A stretch of DNA of 64,000 nt from assembly GCA_964598485.1 (NCBI GenBank), contig CAZRCD010000001.1:310001-374000 (forward strand), written 5' to 3'. The notes below the pieces were generated by a model that saw only the letters and a list, made by a program, of their open reading frames with translations, was not told where the DNA came from and made no database searches. Below are positions 14,910 to 23,635 of the stretch, piece after piece. Origin of the DNA: SOJA01 sp964598485 (GTDB lineage Archaea > Thermoproteota > Bathyarchaeia > Bathyarchaeales > Bathycorpusculaceae). Positions within the stretch are counted from its first letter, which is position 1. Every line of letters starts with the position of its first letter. Position numbers and translations under genes: made by a program.

Positions 14910-15693
14910 TAAGGCTCTTGTAATTGGTGACGCTTGTGATGACTATTTTAACGGTCCATATTATTCCATACAAGAAGAAGTATGCTGATAAAACGTTCAG
15001 TTTCAAGCCGAAATAGGTTAAGTAAGCGTTGTTTGGGAGAAGTAGTTGAAAGATTGTTAGGAATGTCAAAATTAGGTATCCGTTGAAGACCACGAATAGG
15101 AGTCTTGCTTTTTTGTATAACTTTTTGATGTGCAATTTTAGGCTTAGAGTTTGAATTTTTTCTGGCTTAGCGATTTCTTCTTGCATTTGAAATCGTTCTA
15201 TCATCATGTCTCTTGTCCTTGCGAAGGCACTTAGTAAGGCGTAGCATAGGGCGAAGAATAGACCCCAGAAAACGAGTGTTTTGTCGTTGAGTATTTTGGA
15301 TAGACCTATCCCGAGGGATAGTATGAAGCCGCATTCTGTGATGGGTTCATTTATTGTTTCTAGGTATTTTCCTCCCGCAGTTTTTAGGTCAGTTACTCTT
15401 GCTATTTCCCCGTCTACTAGATCAAAAATGTTCCAAAATTGGTAGAGAAAGCATCCGAGAAGCATGAGGTAATAGTTGCCAAAGATGAATGTTGTGTTCG
15501 CAGCTATACCGGTGATGATTGATAAAGCACTAACTTGGTTTGCTGTGACGTTATGGTCTATAAGGAATTTTGTGAAGTAGGGTGAAATTTTCCTTAGAAC
15601 ACGACCCATATATGGGTAATTCCTTCTTCCTTCTTCCATGTGGTCTTTAGCGCTTAATTGCCCAAGCTTCTTAATCTCGTCGATTGTTACCAC
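14893..15693 (-). CDS. CDP-alcohol phosphotransferase family enzyme (copy 1)
   Basis: A membrane enzyme of about 267 residues from GTG 15693, chosen because the start then aligns with copy 2; the frame is open to 15912. The motif is D91-x2-D94-G95-x2-A98-R99-x8-G108-x3-E112-x3-E116: both last aspartates of the family motif are Glu. About six hydrophobic segments follow. The family transfers a phospho- or phosphono-alcohol group from a CDP or CMP carrier to an alcohol. Neighbours suggest CMP-hydroxyethylphosphonate as donor and a lipid or glycan as acceptor; this is inference. Confidence 0.8.
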   Translation of the reverse strand: MVTIDEIKKLGQLSAKDHMEEGRRNYPYMGRVLRKISPYFTKFLIDHNVTANQVSALSIITGIAANTTFIFGNYYLMLLGCFLYQFWNIFDLVDGEIARVTDLKTAGGKYLETINEPITECGFILSLGIGLSKILNDKTLVFWGLFFALCYALLSAFARTRDMMIERFQMQEEIAKPEKIQTLSLKLHIKKLYKKARLLFVVFNGYLILTFLTIFQLLLPNNAYLTYFGLKLNVLSAYFFLYGIIWTVKIVITSVTNYKSLIKHAR

Positions 15694-16038
15694 CTTGACC
15701 ACCAATGCTGTCGAATGGGTGATTCTCACGTGTACTTTTAAGCCTTTTTGACACAACCATCTCATGACCCCAGAACATTTAACGTTCCAGGAAGTAACTA
15801 GACTCTTGGCATAATGTCCTATTATCAGTTGAAAGCCGCCGAATATTTGAGATTGAAGTGCAAGCTTTTTATCTCTTTTATGGTCATCATGACCATCATC
15901 AGTCAACAGCACGCTTGAACTTCTAGTAAATTAAATGTTTTACACCGAAAACTGTGAGAACTAGTAAAAAATAAATACGACGGTAAAAGAGATGAAAGAA
16001 AGAAGAGTAAGCCACATGTATTGGAGGACTAATCTGGG
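15694..16038. promoter_or_regulatory. Divergent intergenic region between the two CDP-alcohol phosphotransferases
   Basis: 345 bp separates the divergent starts. AAAAAATAAATACG near 15965-15978 may be the TATA element of the rightward gene, and GGAGGA at 16023-16028 is its likely ribosome binding site. I see no gene in the interval. Confidence 0.4.
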
Positions 16039-16812
16039 TTGGTGACAATAGATGACATTCGAAAAATTGGCCAACCACCAGAAAAAATGCGAAAAGATCC
16101 TTACGTTCACGTTCTAAGAAAAATCTCGCCATACTTTACAAAGTTCTTCGTTGAACACCAGATAAGTGCAAATCAAGTATCTTCCTTTTCAGTTTTGTTT
16201 GGAATTGTTGGTGATCTTTTGTTTGTTTTTGGCAATTATCCTTTAATGCTTCTTGGTTGCGTTTTCTTTCAGTTTCACCACCTTTTTGATTGCGTTGATG
16301 GAGAAATAGCAAGAGTGACCGATGATATAACCCTTGGAGGACGTTATTTAGAAGGAATCCATAATGCAGTACTCGAATCTGGTTTTATGGCATGCTTCGG
16401 GATTGGGCTATTCAAGATGTGGGGGAGTTTAGTCTTTCTTTACTTGGGCTTCATTTTCGCATTATCCATCTGTTTGGTGCATGACTTCAACCGAACCAGA
16501 AAATGGGTAATAGAAGGAATCGGAGAAAAGAAGGCATACGTCTTTCCCTTAATGAGGAAACAATCTATTCTTGGAAGAATTCACAAGAGTATATACGGAA
16601 AGGTTAGGCTTCTATTCCTTTTTCATAACGCTTATCTAATCTTAGCAGGTATACTGCTTTTTGAAATGCTATCTCCTATTAAATTAAGCTACACCATCTA
16701 CAGACTAGCTCTGAATCCTCTATCTCTCTATTTCCTTCTCTACGGAATTGACTGGTTAACCAGAACAGTGGTTTCAAGCGTCACCAATTACAGATATCTC
16801 ATGCGTATGTAA
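16039..16812 (+). CDS. CDP-alcohol phosphotransferase family enzyme (copy 2)
   Basis: A 257-residue paralogue of the gene at 14893. The cytosolic N-terminus (VTIDDIRKIGQ) and the RKISPYFTKFFVEHQISANQVS helix are shared. The motif is D84-x2-D87-G88-x2-A91-R92-x8-G101-x3-E105-x3-N109: Glu and Asn replace the two final aspartates. Start is TTG 16039 or GTG 16042, behind GGAGGA. Having two such enzymes suggests two acceptors, two head groups or a heterodimer. Confidence 0.8.
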   Translation: MVTIDDIRKIGQPPEKMRKDPYVHVLRKISPYFTKFFVEHQISANQVSSFSVLFGIVGDLLFVFGNYPLMLLGCVFFQFHHLFDCVDGEIARVTDDITLGGRYLEGIHNAVLESGFMACFGIGLFKMWGSLVFLYLGFIFALSICLVHDFNRTRKWVIEGIGEKKAYVFPLMRKQSILGRIHKSIYGKVRLLFLFHNAYLILAGILLFEMLSPIKLSYTIYRLALNPLSLYFLLYGIDWLTRTVVSSVTNYRYLMRM

Positions 16813-17040
16813 AAAGCAATAAACTAAGATTGAAAGGTCTAAGTCTGTCGCTTTAGCCATTTTTGACAGCTGCACCAGTCTTCGAATATCGCCTATCGTT
16901 ACTAAGCCTGTCCCCATTAACTCCATCTAATTCCAGAACAGCTTGATATTATTCGTTTTGCTTTACCACCGTTAATATTCTTCCAGAACGATTTTTTACT
17001 TATTTTCATCATACACTTAGGTCGTTCCTTAGTACTGTTC

Positions 17041-17934
17041 TTAACTAACAAGTTTAGACATGAGTTTAAACATTTTAGGTACAGAAAACCCTAATTTGAG
17101 CTTATATGGGCACCGTAAATAATTATTTAAGTAGTTAACAATGAAAAGCGTCTTTCCGCCGATTGTTTTTTCGTTAAGATCAATGTGTTTATAACCCCAT
17201 TTTTGCGTGAAATGCTTTCTACTTGCGTCTATTCTGCGTGTAGCAAACCTTTCCTTCAGGTATTCTGGCGGGGATTCGTGAAAAATGTGCTCAAAATAAG
17301 ATTTCTTACAAACCGCACACTTCCAGTCAGTAAAATAAAACTGCAAAAAAATATCCAAATGCGAGTAACCCAGTTCGTAATTGGGATCTAAAGATATATC
17401 CTCTAACGCCTTCATTCTAAATAACGTGTGGTGAATGGGTATGTAGTCGGCTTCGAACAAGTCCCCATTACATTTGAGAATCTGGCAGAAGCTGCAGGTT
17501 TTTTTCATAATAAATTTCCCAATGAATTTGAAGTTAGATGCTCCCGTTGGAGGCTTTCCTTTTTCCAAACGTATTCCAGAGACAACGGCTAACCTAGCAT
17601 TTTGATCTAAAGCTTGAACTAAGGCTTCCAAGCTCCCAGGCTGCGTCAAAACGTCGTTACCAAGCTCAAAAAGATATTCCGTTTCCACAAGCTCTGCGAA
17701 CTGTTTCCTCTTGGCACCAAGCCCTGTCCTCTCCAACTTGTTTATCACTTGTATCTGATCATTCTCGAACGAAAGAGACCGTTTACCGTCGTTGATTATT
17801 ATTACGCGATACGGTAAACTCGCGTTTTCCCTTAAAGCTTGTAAACACTTCCTAAGCAGGTTCTCTCTCATAAAGTGAGGGATACAGACAGTTACTTTTT
17901 CCTTCTCCATTCGCATCCCAAAACCTGACCGCAT
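17041..17934 (-). CDS. Family 2 glycosyltransferase
   Basis: A 297-residue GT-A enzyme: VTVCIPHFMRENLLRKCLQALR opens the nucleotide-sugar fold, IIINDG is the first acidic strand, and YLFELGNDVLTQPGSLEALV holds the N-D that replaces the usual DDD-like metal motif. CSFCQILKC (near residues 146-154) is a Cys cluster. The ATG at 17910 (MEKEKVTVC) is the better start. It probably adds a sugar to the surface glycan assembled by the neighbouring genes. Confidence 0.72.
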   Translation of the reverse strand: MRSGFGMRMEKEKVTVCIPHFMRENLLRKCLQALRENASLPYRVIIINDGKRSLSFENDQIQVINKLERTGLGAKRKQFAELVETEYLFELGNDVLTQPGSLEALVQALDQNARLAVVSGIRLEKGKPPTGASNFKFIGKFIMKKTCSFCQILKCNGDLFEADYIPIHHTLFRMKALEDISLDPNYELGYSHLDIFLQFYFTDWKCAVCKKSYFEHIFHESPPEYLKERFATRRIDASRKHFTQKWGYKHIDLNEKTIGGKTLFIVNYLNNYLRCPYKLKLGFSVPKMFKLMSKLVS

Positions 17935-18239
17935 CGAATTTCTGGCATGATTGATCTGCCTTCGGTAATATCAGATTCCGCGTTATTTAGACTTTTCCAA
18001 GAATGCAAAAAAGTAAAGAACAAGCAACCCTCATAATCGAAAAGACTCCTAATTCTTGGTATTTTTAGTGGACGGACAGCGGACGTTACCAATGCAATCG
18101 ATTTCATCTCTCTACTTGCATTAGTAAGCATTTTATGTTTGAACTAAATTAGCGCACGCGACGTTTTATAGACAAGGGGTTTCGGGTTTCGAGACCTAAA
18201 GGAGATGAAAGCTTCTTAATTAGATTCGAATCATTTGTT

Positions 18240-18852
18240 TTATGTTTCAACTCTAAGCTTTTCGAATGTAACCCCATTTCTCAGCAACAAAGAAAACACT
18301 TTAAGTGTTGGTTCTTTCTTGGAAAGGATGCATCGGCGATTCATATACGTTGGATGGGTAACAACCATGGTTTTCGGGCTTAATTTTTTGAACATTTTCA
18401 GAATCTCAGAGGGGGGGATACCTATAGCAAAGTTTGTCAAAGTTTTTACCATCTCTGACGCTTACGACTTCCTTGGATCTTATGGAAGGTGGGCGAAATC
18501 TACGCCACAGCACTTTGTTAATTAGCGTTCCGGTGGCATGAATTACATAACACTTGATTTCTCTACCGAGTTCCGCTTCCAATCTCTCGATCTCGCTTTC
18601 ACGCCATATAAACTGACAACCTATCTCATGCCCGCCTTCATCCAAAAAATCCAATAATTCCCTATCTGGAACGACTAAAATCGTAGGAAACCACGTAGCA
18701 GTAGCGTTATATCTATTCAACAACTTACACAAAGTCTTCGAATCTTCCAAATAGTCCTTAAACCAAGTAAAATATTAAGGTAATTCTTGAGCTTGTTTCG
18801 GGTAGGCAAAGTCTATATCAACCCTTAAAACATTAACTTTTACACCTAGCAC
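18240..18852 (-). pseudogene. Polysaccharide-deacetylase-like gene with stop and frameshift
   Basis: From GTG 18852 the minus strand reads VKVNVLRVDIDFAYPKQAQE, an in-frame TAA, then YLEDSKTLCKLLNRYNATAT, DRELLDFLDEGGHEIGCQF and more. Near 18420 the frame shifts to continue GIPPSEILKMFKKLSPKTMV. The DIDF start, ATWF strand and GGHEIG-x-Q/H element resemble NodB-type deacetylases. One stop and one frameshift make it nonfunctional. Confidence 0.65.
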
Positions 18853-18921
18853 TCATTCGTTCCCAACGTAATCTCTCTTAGCAATTTCGTCTTCATTTAT
18901 ATTTCGCCTCGCAGTTAATTC

Positions 18922-19731
18922 ATGACGACATGGTTGCTGGTGAAACCCATGACAAAACAACCACGCCCCCTAGTCTCAGTAATAGTTTGTGCTCATAACG
19001 AAGAGAAGTATGTTAATAAATGCTTACCAAACCTACTAAAATCCTTGAAAGATTTTGAAAGCGAAGTAATATTCGTTGCTGACAGATGCACTGATAAAAC
19101 GGTGGAGAAGGCTAGCAGATATCCAGTTAAAATTATTGAGAAAACATGGAAGAAATGGAACAACAGTTATTCAGAAGCTCTGCAAACTGGATACTTAAAC
19201 GCAAAAGGTTCTTATCTAAGCATAGTTGACGCAGACATAATAGTTCCACCAAACTTTTTCAAGGATTTAATTCCGCTAATTAAGGATGAAATAGTGTCAG
19301 TTGCAGCTCACGTAGTAACCTATCCGGACACGCTACTAAATAGACTGATGAACGCTTGGGAAAAAACCTACGAATTCGCACCATTAGGCAAAATACCCTA
19401 CGGAGCAGCAAGAATAATCCTGAAAAAGGCTCTAGACGAAATAGGCGGCTTCACAGACGTCCCAACACCAGACACAGACATAGACCTAAGATTCGCAAAA
19501 CACGGATACAAAAGCACAACAACAACAAAAGTAAAGGTCCACCACATAAGACACGTAACCCCAAAAACAATAATAAACGGACAAATAAACTCTGGAAGAG
19601 GACGCTACACACTCGAAATAAGCCTAACCAGAACAATAGGACACGCACTACTACGCGTCAGACCACTAACAATATGCGGATGGCTACTAGAAAGACAACA
19701 AAAACCAAAACCCAAAAAGCATAAACCCTGA
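18922..19731 (+). CDS. Family 2 glycosyltransferase
   Basis: A 269-residue GT2: VSVIVCAHNEEKYVNKCLPNL, VADRCTDKT and YLSIVDADIIVPPNFF form the nucleotide-sugar site with D-x-D (VDADI), and PDTDIDLRFAKHGYK is the acceptor-side acidic motif. ATG 18922 or 18949 may start it; a TATA-like CATTTATATTT sits about 30 bp upstream. From about 19380 the coding strand becomes extremely A/C-rich with few T or G, unlike the first half, and the last 15 residues are lysine/proline repeats. Confidence 0.82.
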   Translation: MTTWLLVKPMTKQPRPLVSVIVCAHNEEKYVNKCLPNLLKSLKDFESEVIFVADRCTDKTVEKASRYPVKIIEKTWKKWNNSYSEALQTGYLNAKGSYLSIVDADIIVPPNFFKDLIPLIKDEIVSVAAHVVTYPDTLLNRLMNAWEKTYEFAPLGKIPYGAARIILKKALDEIGGFTDVPTPDTDIDLRFAKHGYKSTTTTKVKVHHIRHVTPKTIINGQINSGRGRYTLEISLTRTIGHALLRVRPLTICGWLLERQQKPKPKKHKP

Positions 19732-19857
19732 ATTCACCCATCTTCCAAGGAAAACCTCAGCTAACACCAAACAAACGCCTACCCTTCTTAACATTCACAC
19801 AGCCCCTTCCAATATCAACCGCACCACCAGCCACCAAAACGCCCATACTTCCAGCCC

Positions 19858-20814
19858 TCAAAGCTGAAGGATTAAATCAGCCAAAGTTTTAGCTCCATTA
19901 AGGAATTTCGGCGGAGGTGTCTTCCTTGACCTTTCCATCGCATCCAATATATTCTCTAAAGTGATTTCCGAAACCAATAATGCGTTAACTTTTTTAGCCA
20001 GATACCTTGCATCCTCAACCCCAGCAGTCCTAGTCCATTCCGGATTCGGAACAATCACCGTCGGCTTTCTATAAACAAGTGCTTCCAAAATTGTTGAACC
20101 GAAATGTGTCACAACCACATCAGCGCCAGCAACAAGCTCATGAAACCTAGTAGAATATCGTATGATCCTCCACTCCGGATGTTTTTTCTTATAAGGCTCT
20201 GGATCAACTTTTCCAGTTTGCAAAACCACATTTTCTAAATCGCTTTCCACAACAACATCAAACAACATTTTATGCCCTAAAGTACCCCCCGTCACAAGAA
20301 TATAACCGGCATTCCAAGGTTTCACCTCAGGCTTAGGAAACAAAGGTCCAACAACTACACCTTTATTCAAAATTTTCTTCTGCTCCTCCCAATGCAATGC
20401 AGTAACGGCTGAAAAGGGCTGTAAAATACGTGCAGTTTTAGAAGATTTTGTAAAACGAACAGAGCTTTCAATGTTAACCAATGGAACACCTTTCATCCAA
20501 GCAAACAAAGCTGGAGGAATACAGAAGTTGCTGCCCGTGCTAACAACAACATCATATTTACGAGAAACACGTTTAGAAGAATCTAGAAAGGCCCTCATGA
20601 GATTTGGAATAAACTCTCTAGTAGGTGTTTTTGCTCCGCGACCCTTCAAAAGGAAATCGACACAGCCAAACTTGCTCAACCGTTTCTGACTTAAAACATC
20701 TCCCGCGGGAACCAAAAAGTGCAGACAAGCTCTACCGAAAAGACTTTGAGCCAGCGCATAACCATATCCAGTATGACCACCACCTCCAGCCAATATCAAC
20801 ACATTCTTAGGCAT
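19858..20814 (-). CDS. Alg14/Alg13-like fused GlcNAc transferase
   Basis: A 318-residue GT28-type enzyme. Residues 1-150 resemble Alg14 (LILAGGGGHTGYGYALAQSL, VVVSTGSNFCIPPALFAW, NIESSVRF), the membrane-docking half. Residues 165-318 resemble Alg13 (YILVTGGTLGHKMLF, THFGSTILEALVYRKPTVIVPN), the nucleotide-sugar half. In eukaryotes these are separate proteins adding the second GlcNAc to dolichol-PP-GlcNAc; here they are one chain. A role in lipid-linked oligosaccharide assembly for N-glycosylation fits the flippase nearby. Confidence 0.82.
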   Translation of the reverse strand: MPKNVLILAGGGGHTGYGYALAQSLFGRACLHFLVPAGDVLSQKRLSKFGCVDFLLKGRGAKTPTREFIPNLMRAFLDSSKRVSRKYDVVVSTGSNFCIPPALFAWMKGVPLVNIESSVRFTKSSKTARILQPFSAVTALHWEEQKKILNKGVVVGPLFPKPEVKPWNAGYILVTGGTLGHKMLFDVVVESDLENVVLQTGKVDPEPYKKKHPEWRIIRYSTRFHELVAGADVVVTHFGSTILEALVYRKPTVIVPNPEWTRTAGVEDARYLAKKVNALLVSEITLENILDAMERSRKTPPPKFLNGAKTLADLILQL

Positions 20815-20935
20815 CTAATCCCTCCAGCCAATCTTAGTTCGGATTTTCATCAATGTTTACTCGAGTTAGCAAGTAATTAAAACGCACTCAAACATAAAAA
20901 CACTCGCCAACCAAGCCTACCAGTGAAAAACTTTT

Positions 20936-21180
20936 GGCAAAAGAATCAGATTAGGCTGCAATAGCGTCTAATGGTAACACGAACTACAACACAACAAAGT
21001 ACAGAATACAATGCAACACAAGCGCCATAACTGCCTATTCACATTTCTCACTACTACACTCATATTTTGAACCACGAGGTTCGTAGTAAGAAACAATGAA
21101 GTAGCAACAAAAACCGGAATCCTCGCAAACCTAACAATTTCGACCACAGCCATCACAACTCTCATAACTACTTCATCCCC
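20936..21180 (+). pseudogene. Decayed 5' part of the flippase gene (remnant A)
   Basis: The 3' half reads TRFVVRNNEVATKTGILANL and TISTTAI, aligning with TMRFVARDKEGAAKTGLIANLTISAIA of the intact flippase at 24936. Stops and shifts interrupt the rest. It covers roughly the first 100 codons. It lies in the 360-bp gap between the GT and epimerase genes. Confidence 0.7.
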
Positions 21181-22147
21181 AACTCTTTAACAACATAGTT
21201 AATCCTTCCTTCAAAGATGTTTTTGGCTTATAACCAAGTAATCTTTCAGCCTTACTCAAATCCGCATAACTTCGCCTAATATCACCAGCCTTCGGCTCAG
21301 CAAAAACAGGCTTAACATCACCCGTGCCAAAAAGCTCAATCAAAGCATCAGCAAGCCTATTAATTGATGTCTCAACACCTGAACCAACATTAATCGTTTC
21401 ACCAACACAATTTTTGCAACGCATCGCACACAAACAAGCATCAACAACATCCCCAACAAAAACAAAATCCCTAGTTTGCTCCCCATCACCATCAATAATA
21501 GGCGCTTCTCCACGTTTCAACCTATCAATAAACTTCATTATCACCCCGCTATAAGGACTACCCACCTGTCTAAACCCGTAAACATTAAAAAACCTCAAAC
21601 AAACAGTCTCAAACCCATAAACCCCACAAAAAACCCTGCAATAATGCTCAGCAGCAAGCTTCGAAACGCCATAAGGAGACATAGGCTTAGCAGGATGCTC
21701 CTCATTGACGGGCAGATCAACAGGCTCACCATAAACAGCGCAAGAAGAAGCGTAGACAAACCGTTTAACACCTGCCTTCAGGCTCTGCCTTAAAACATTC
21801 AAAGTCCCAGCAACATTCACTTCATTAACCAGAAGAGGATTCTTCACGGAAAAATCAACACTAACAATTGCAGCAAGATGAAAAACCACATCCACACCTT
21901 CCAAAGCCTTCTTAACATCAGCCTTAACTCTAACATCACCCTCAACCAAACAAAAATTAGGCTCGCCAAGATGTAAACTCAAATTCTCACGCCTACCACT
22001 AGACAAATCATCCAAAACAACCACATCAAAGCCCCCACTCATCAACCCATCCACTAAATGACTACCAATAAAACCTGCTCCGCCAGTAACCAAAACCCTG
22101 TCAACCAATCCAATCCCTCTCTTCTGAAACACTCTCTTATTACACAT
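21173..22147 (-). CDS. NDP-sugar epimerase (extended SDR, GalE-like)
   Basis: A 324-residue extended SDR: VLVTGGAGFIGSHLVDGL is the NAD-binding GxxGxxG, YASSCAVYG the Ser/Thr site, and SPYGVSKLAAEHYC the catalytic YxxxK. The substrate-side RFFNVYG and DFVFVGDVVDA motifs match UDP-glucose 4-epimerase-like enzymes. It likely supplies UDP-galactose, UDP-GalNAc or a related sugar to the neighbouring transferases. The TTG at 22108 just before VDRVLVTGG may be the real start. Confidence 0.87.
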   Translation of the reverse strand: MCNKRVFQKRGIGLVDRVLVTGGAGFIGSHLVDGLMSGGFDVVVLDDLSSGRRENLSLHLGEPNFCLVEGDVRVKADVKKALEGVDVVFHLAAIVSVDFSVKNPLLVNEVNVAGTLNVLRQSLKAGVKRFVYASSCAVYGEPVDLPVNEEHPAKPMSPYGVSKLAAEHYCRVFCGVYGFETVCLRFFNVYGFRQVGSPYSGVIMKFIDRLKRGEAPIIDGDGEQTRDFVFVGDVVDACLCAMRCKNCVGETINVGSGVETSINRLADALIELFGTGDVKPVFAEPKAGDIRRSYADLSKAERLLGYKPKTSLKEGLTMLLKSWG

Positions 22148-22208
22148 AACATAAAACTAACCAAATTAAAATATATGCATCCAAAACTATACCGTTGACA
22201 CTTCCACA

Positions 22209-22345
22209 AAGGTGAAGCTTTGACCAAAAAAGAAATTAGACTACAATATTCAGGGCTTCATCGTTTTCGCAGCTACAATACTCAGCATAGCCACAGGTCT
22301 AACCTTCCAACTCGTGACAGCCTGCACAACCACAAAACCAGGAAT
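22209..22345 (+). pseudogene. Decayed 5' end of the flippase gene (remnant B)
   Basis: Reads LTKKEIRLQYSG, a one-base slip, then FIVFAATILSIATGLTFQLV, close to the start of the flippase at 24936 (LTKNQIRLQYSGFIVFAAKM). The similarity includes the upstream AAAGGTGAAG. It stops after about 45 codons and is followed by vapBC pair 7. Confidence 0.75.
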
Positions 22346-22440
22346 ACGGAATACATTTTTCATCATTAATAGAATCGCTATAAATAACTGAATGAATTGC
22401 GAACAAACTCAAAAATGAAAAATCCATCCGGAAACTTTTG

Positions 22441-22485
22441 GTAGTACAAGAAGCTTTAAGTACTACATTTTACAAAAAGTACTAC
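22441..22485. promoter_or_regulatory. Candidate operators of vapBC pair 7
   Basis: GTAGTAC (22441-22447) and GTACTAC (22460-22466) form an inverted repeat; GTACTAC recurs at 22479-22485, one base from the vapB GTG at 22487. Spacing of about 18-19 bp suggests stacked AbrB-type dimers. Confidence 0.55.
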
Positions 22486-22486
22486 G

Positions 22487-22723
22487 GTGACCAAGTTGGA
22501 AGAGGTTTCGGTAACAAGAAAAGGGCAGGTTACAATTCCAGTGAAGTATAGAAGGAAGTATAGGATAAACGAAGGAACAAAGATGCTAATTGAAGATACT
22601 GAAAGGGGTATCTTTCTTAAGCCCATCATGCACCTAGAGGAACAAGCTGGAATCGACGCTGGAAAATACGACACGAAAGAACTGAAAAAATCCCTAGACC
22701 GAGTACGAGAGGAATGGCGTTAA
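22487..22723 (+). CDS. vapB: AbrB/SpoVT-type antitoxin (pair 7)
   Basis: A 78-residue protein: EEVSVTRKGQVTIPVKYRRKY and EGTKMLIEDTERGIFLKP are the AbrB hairpins, followed by a charged helix that would bind VapC. GTG start at 22487. Overlaps the toxin gene by 10 bp. Confidence 0.85.
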   Translation: MTKLEEVSVTRKGQVTIPVKYRRKYRINEGTKMLIEDTERGIFLKPIMHLEEQAGIDAGKYDTKELKKSLDRVREEWR

Positions 22724-23133
22724 AAGTCATCTTAGACACCAGATTTTACTTTTCATATTACAATCCTGAAAACAAAAAAATAGCCGATTGGAGTAAACAC
22801 ATCATCCAAAAAATATCCAAAGGACAAATTAAAGCAGCTTCATCAACAATCACCATCACAGAACTTTACAACACCATGGGAAGAATACTCGGAACAGACG
22901 CCATAAAAATAAGAATTGCCTCAGCTGAAAGCTCAAATATAAACATAATTCCAGTAAAAGAAGACATAGCCGAACTTGCCGGAAAAATAACTCTGAACAC
23001 ACCAAAAATTCCTTTAGCCGACGCTATAATAGCTGCCACAGCCCTTATTCACGCCAAAGGCGTAGTAGTCACAGACGATGACCACTTCAAAACTATAAAA
23101 GGCATTAAAGTAAAATGGCTAAACACCCTTTAG
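22714..23133 (+). CDS. vapC: VapC-type PIN-domain ribonuclease (pair 7 toxin)
   Basis: A 139-residue PIN protein: VILDTRFYFSYY (first acid), TITELYNTM (second), IPLADAIIAATA (third), VVTDDDHF (fourth). Typical complete VapC. It overlaps both the upstream antitoxin and the reading frame leading into the DUF2283 gene. Confidence 0.87.
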   Translation: MALKVILDTRFYFSYYNPENKKIADWSKHIIQKISKGQIKAASSTITITELYNTMGRILGTDAIKIRIASAESSNINIIPVKEDIAELAGKITLNTPKIPLADAIIAATALIHAKGVVVTDDDHFKTIKGIKVKWLNTL

Positions 23134-23165
23134 CCAAAATAACAAAAGCGCGAGGGGAGCGGAAG

Positions 23166-23417
23166 ATGGATCTAATCCTAAAATACGATCCAAAGGCAGA
23201 CATCTTAGCAATAAAGCTTAAAGAAGGAGCTATAAAAAACGAGAAGCTTCTAGACACTGATGTTGTCTTAGGATACGACGTGAACAACGAACTCGTTGCA
23301 CTTGAAATATGGGACGCTTCAAAAAGGGGGCTACTTAAAAGCCTGACAGATCTCGCATATGAGAAAAGAGAAGTTGTTGAAACTCTGCTAAAAAGAACAT
23401 ACCAAAAACCTGCTTAA
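23166..23417 (+). CDS. DUF2283 protein
   Basis: From the ATG at 23166 (MDLILKYDPKADILAIKLKEG) the protein is 83 residues: a small alpha-beta domain with YDPKADILAI...DTDVVLGYDVNNELVALEIWDASKR, the DUF2283 hallmark. The family is common in mobile and toxin-antitoxin-rich regions; function unknown. It follows vapC closely and is probably co-transcribed. Confidence 0.78.
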   Translation: MDLILKYDPKADILAIKLKEGAIKNEKLLDTDVVLGYDVNNELVALEIWDASKRGLLKSLTDLAYEKREVVETLLKRTYQKPA

Positions 23418-23498
23418 TTCTCCTCTCAATCCTTAAGCAAGTCTTATCTTTGCGACCTAAAATAAAATTGCAAGTTATGCTTTAAAACTCTAAGCATC

Positions 23499-23590
23499 AG
23501 TTAATAACCAAATCAGGCTTCATCATTTTTGCAGCTAAAATACTCAGCATAGTCACAGGCATGATTTTCACCCTCAGGTTAACATAAACC
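23499..23590 (+). pseudogene. Decayed 5' end of the flippase gene (remnant C)
   Basis: Reads KSGFIIFAAKILSIVTGM then IFTL, matching SGFIVFAAKMLSVATGLAFQL at the start of the flippase. Only about 25-30 codons remain. It precedes the broken ATPase gene. Confidence 0.72.
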
Positions 23591-23635
23591 AACCACAAAA
23601 CAACAATAAGATCCTCGATAAACACAAAAGAAGAT

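Noticed and set aside
19356..19724. Second long reading frame rich in Arg, Asn, Lys and Thr overlapping the glycosyltransferase
   Set aside because: It is a by-product of the A/C-rich composition; the GT2 frame has conserved motifs throughout.
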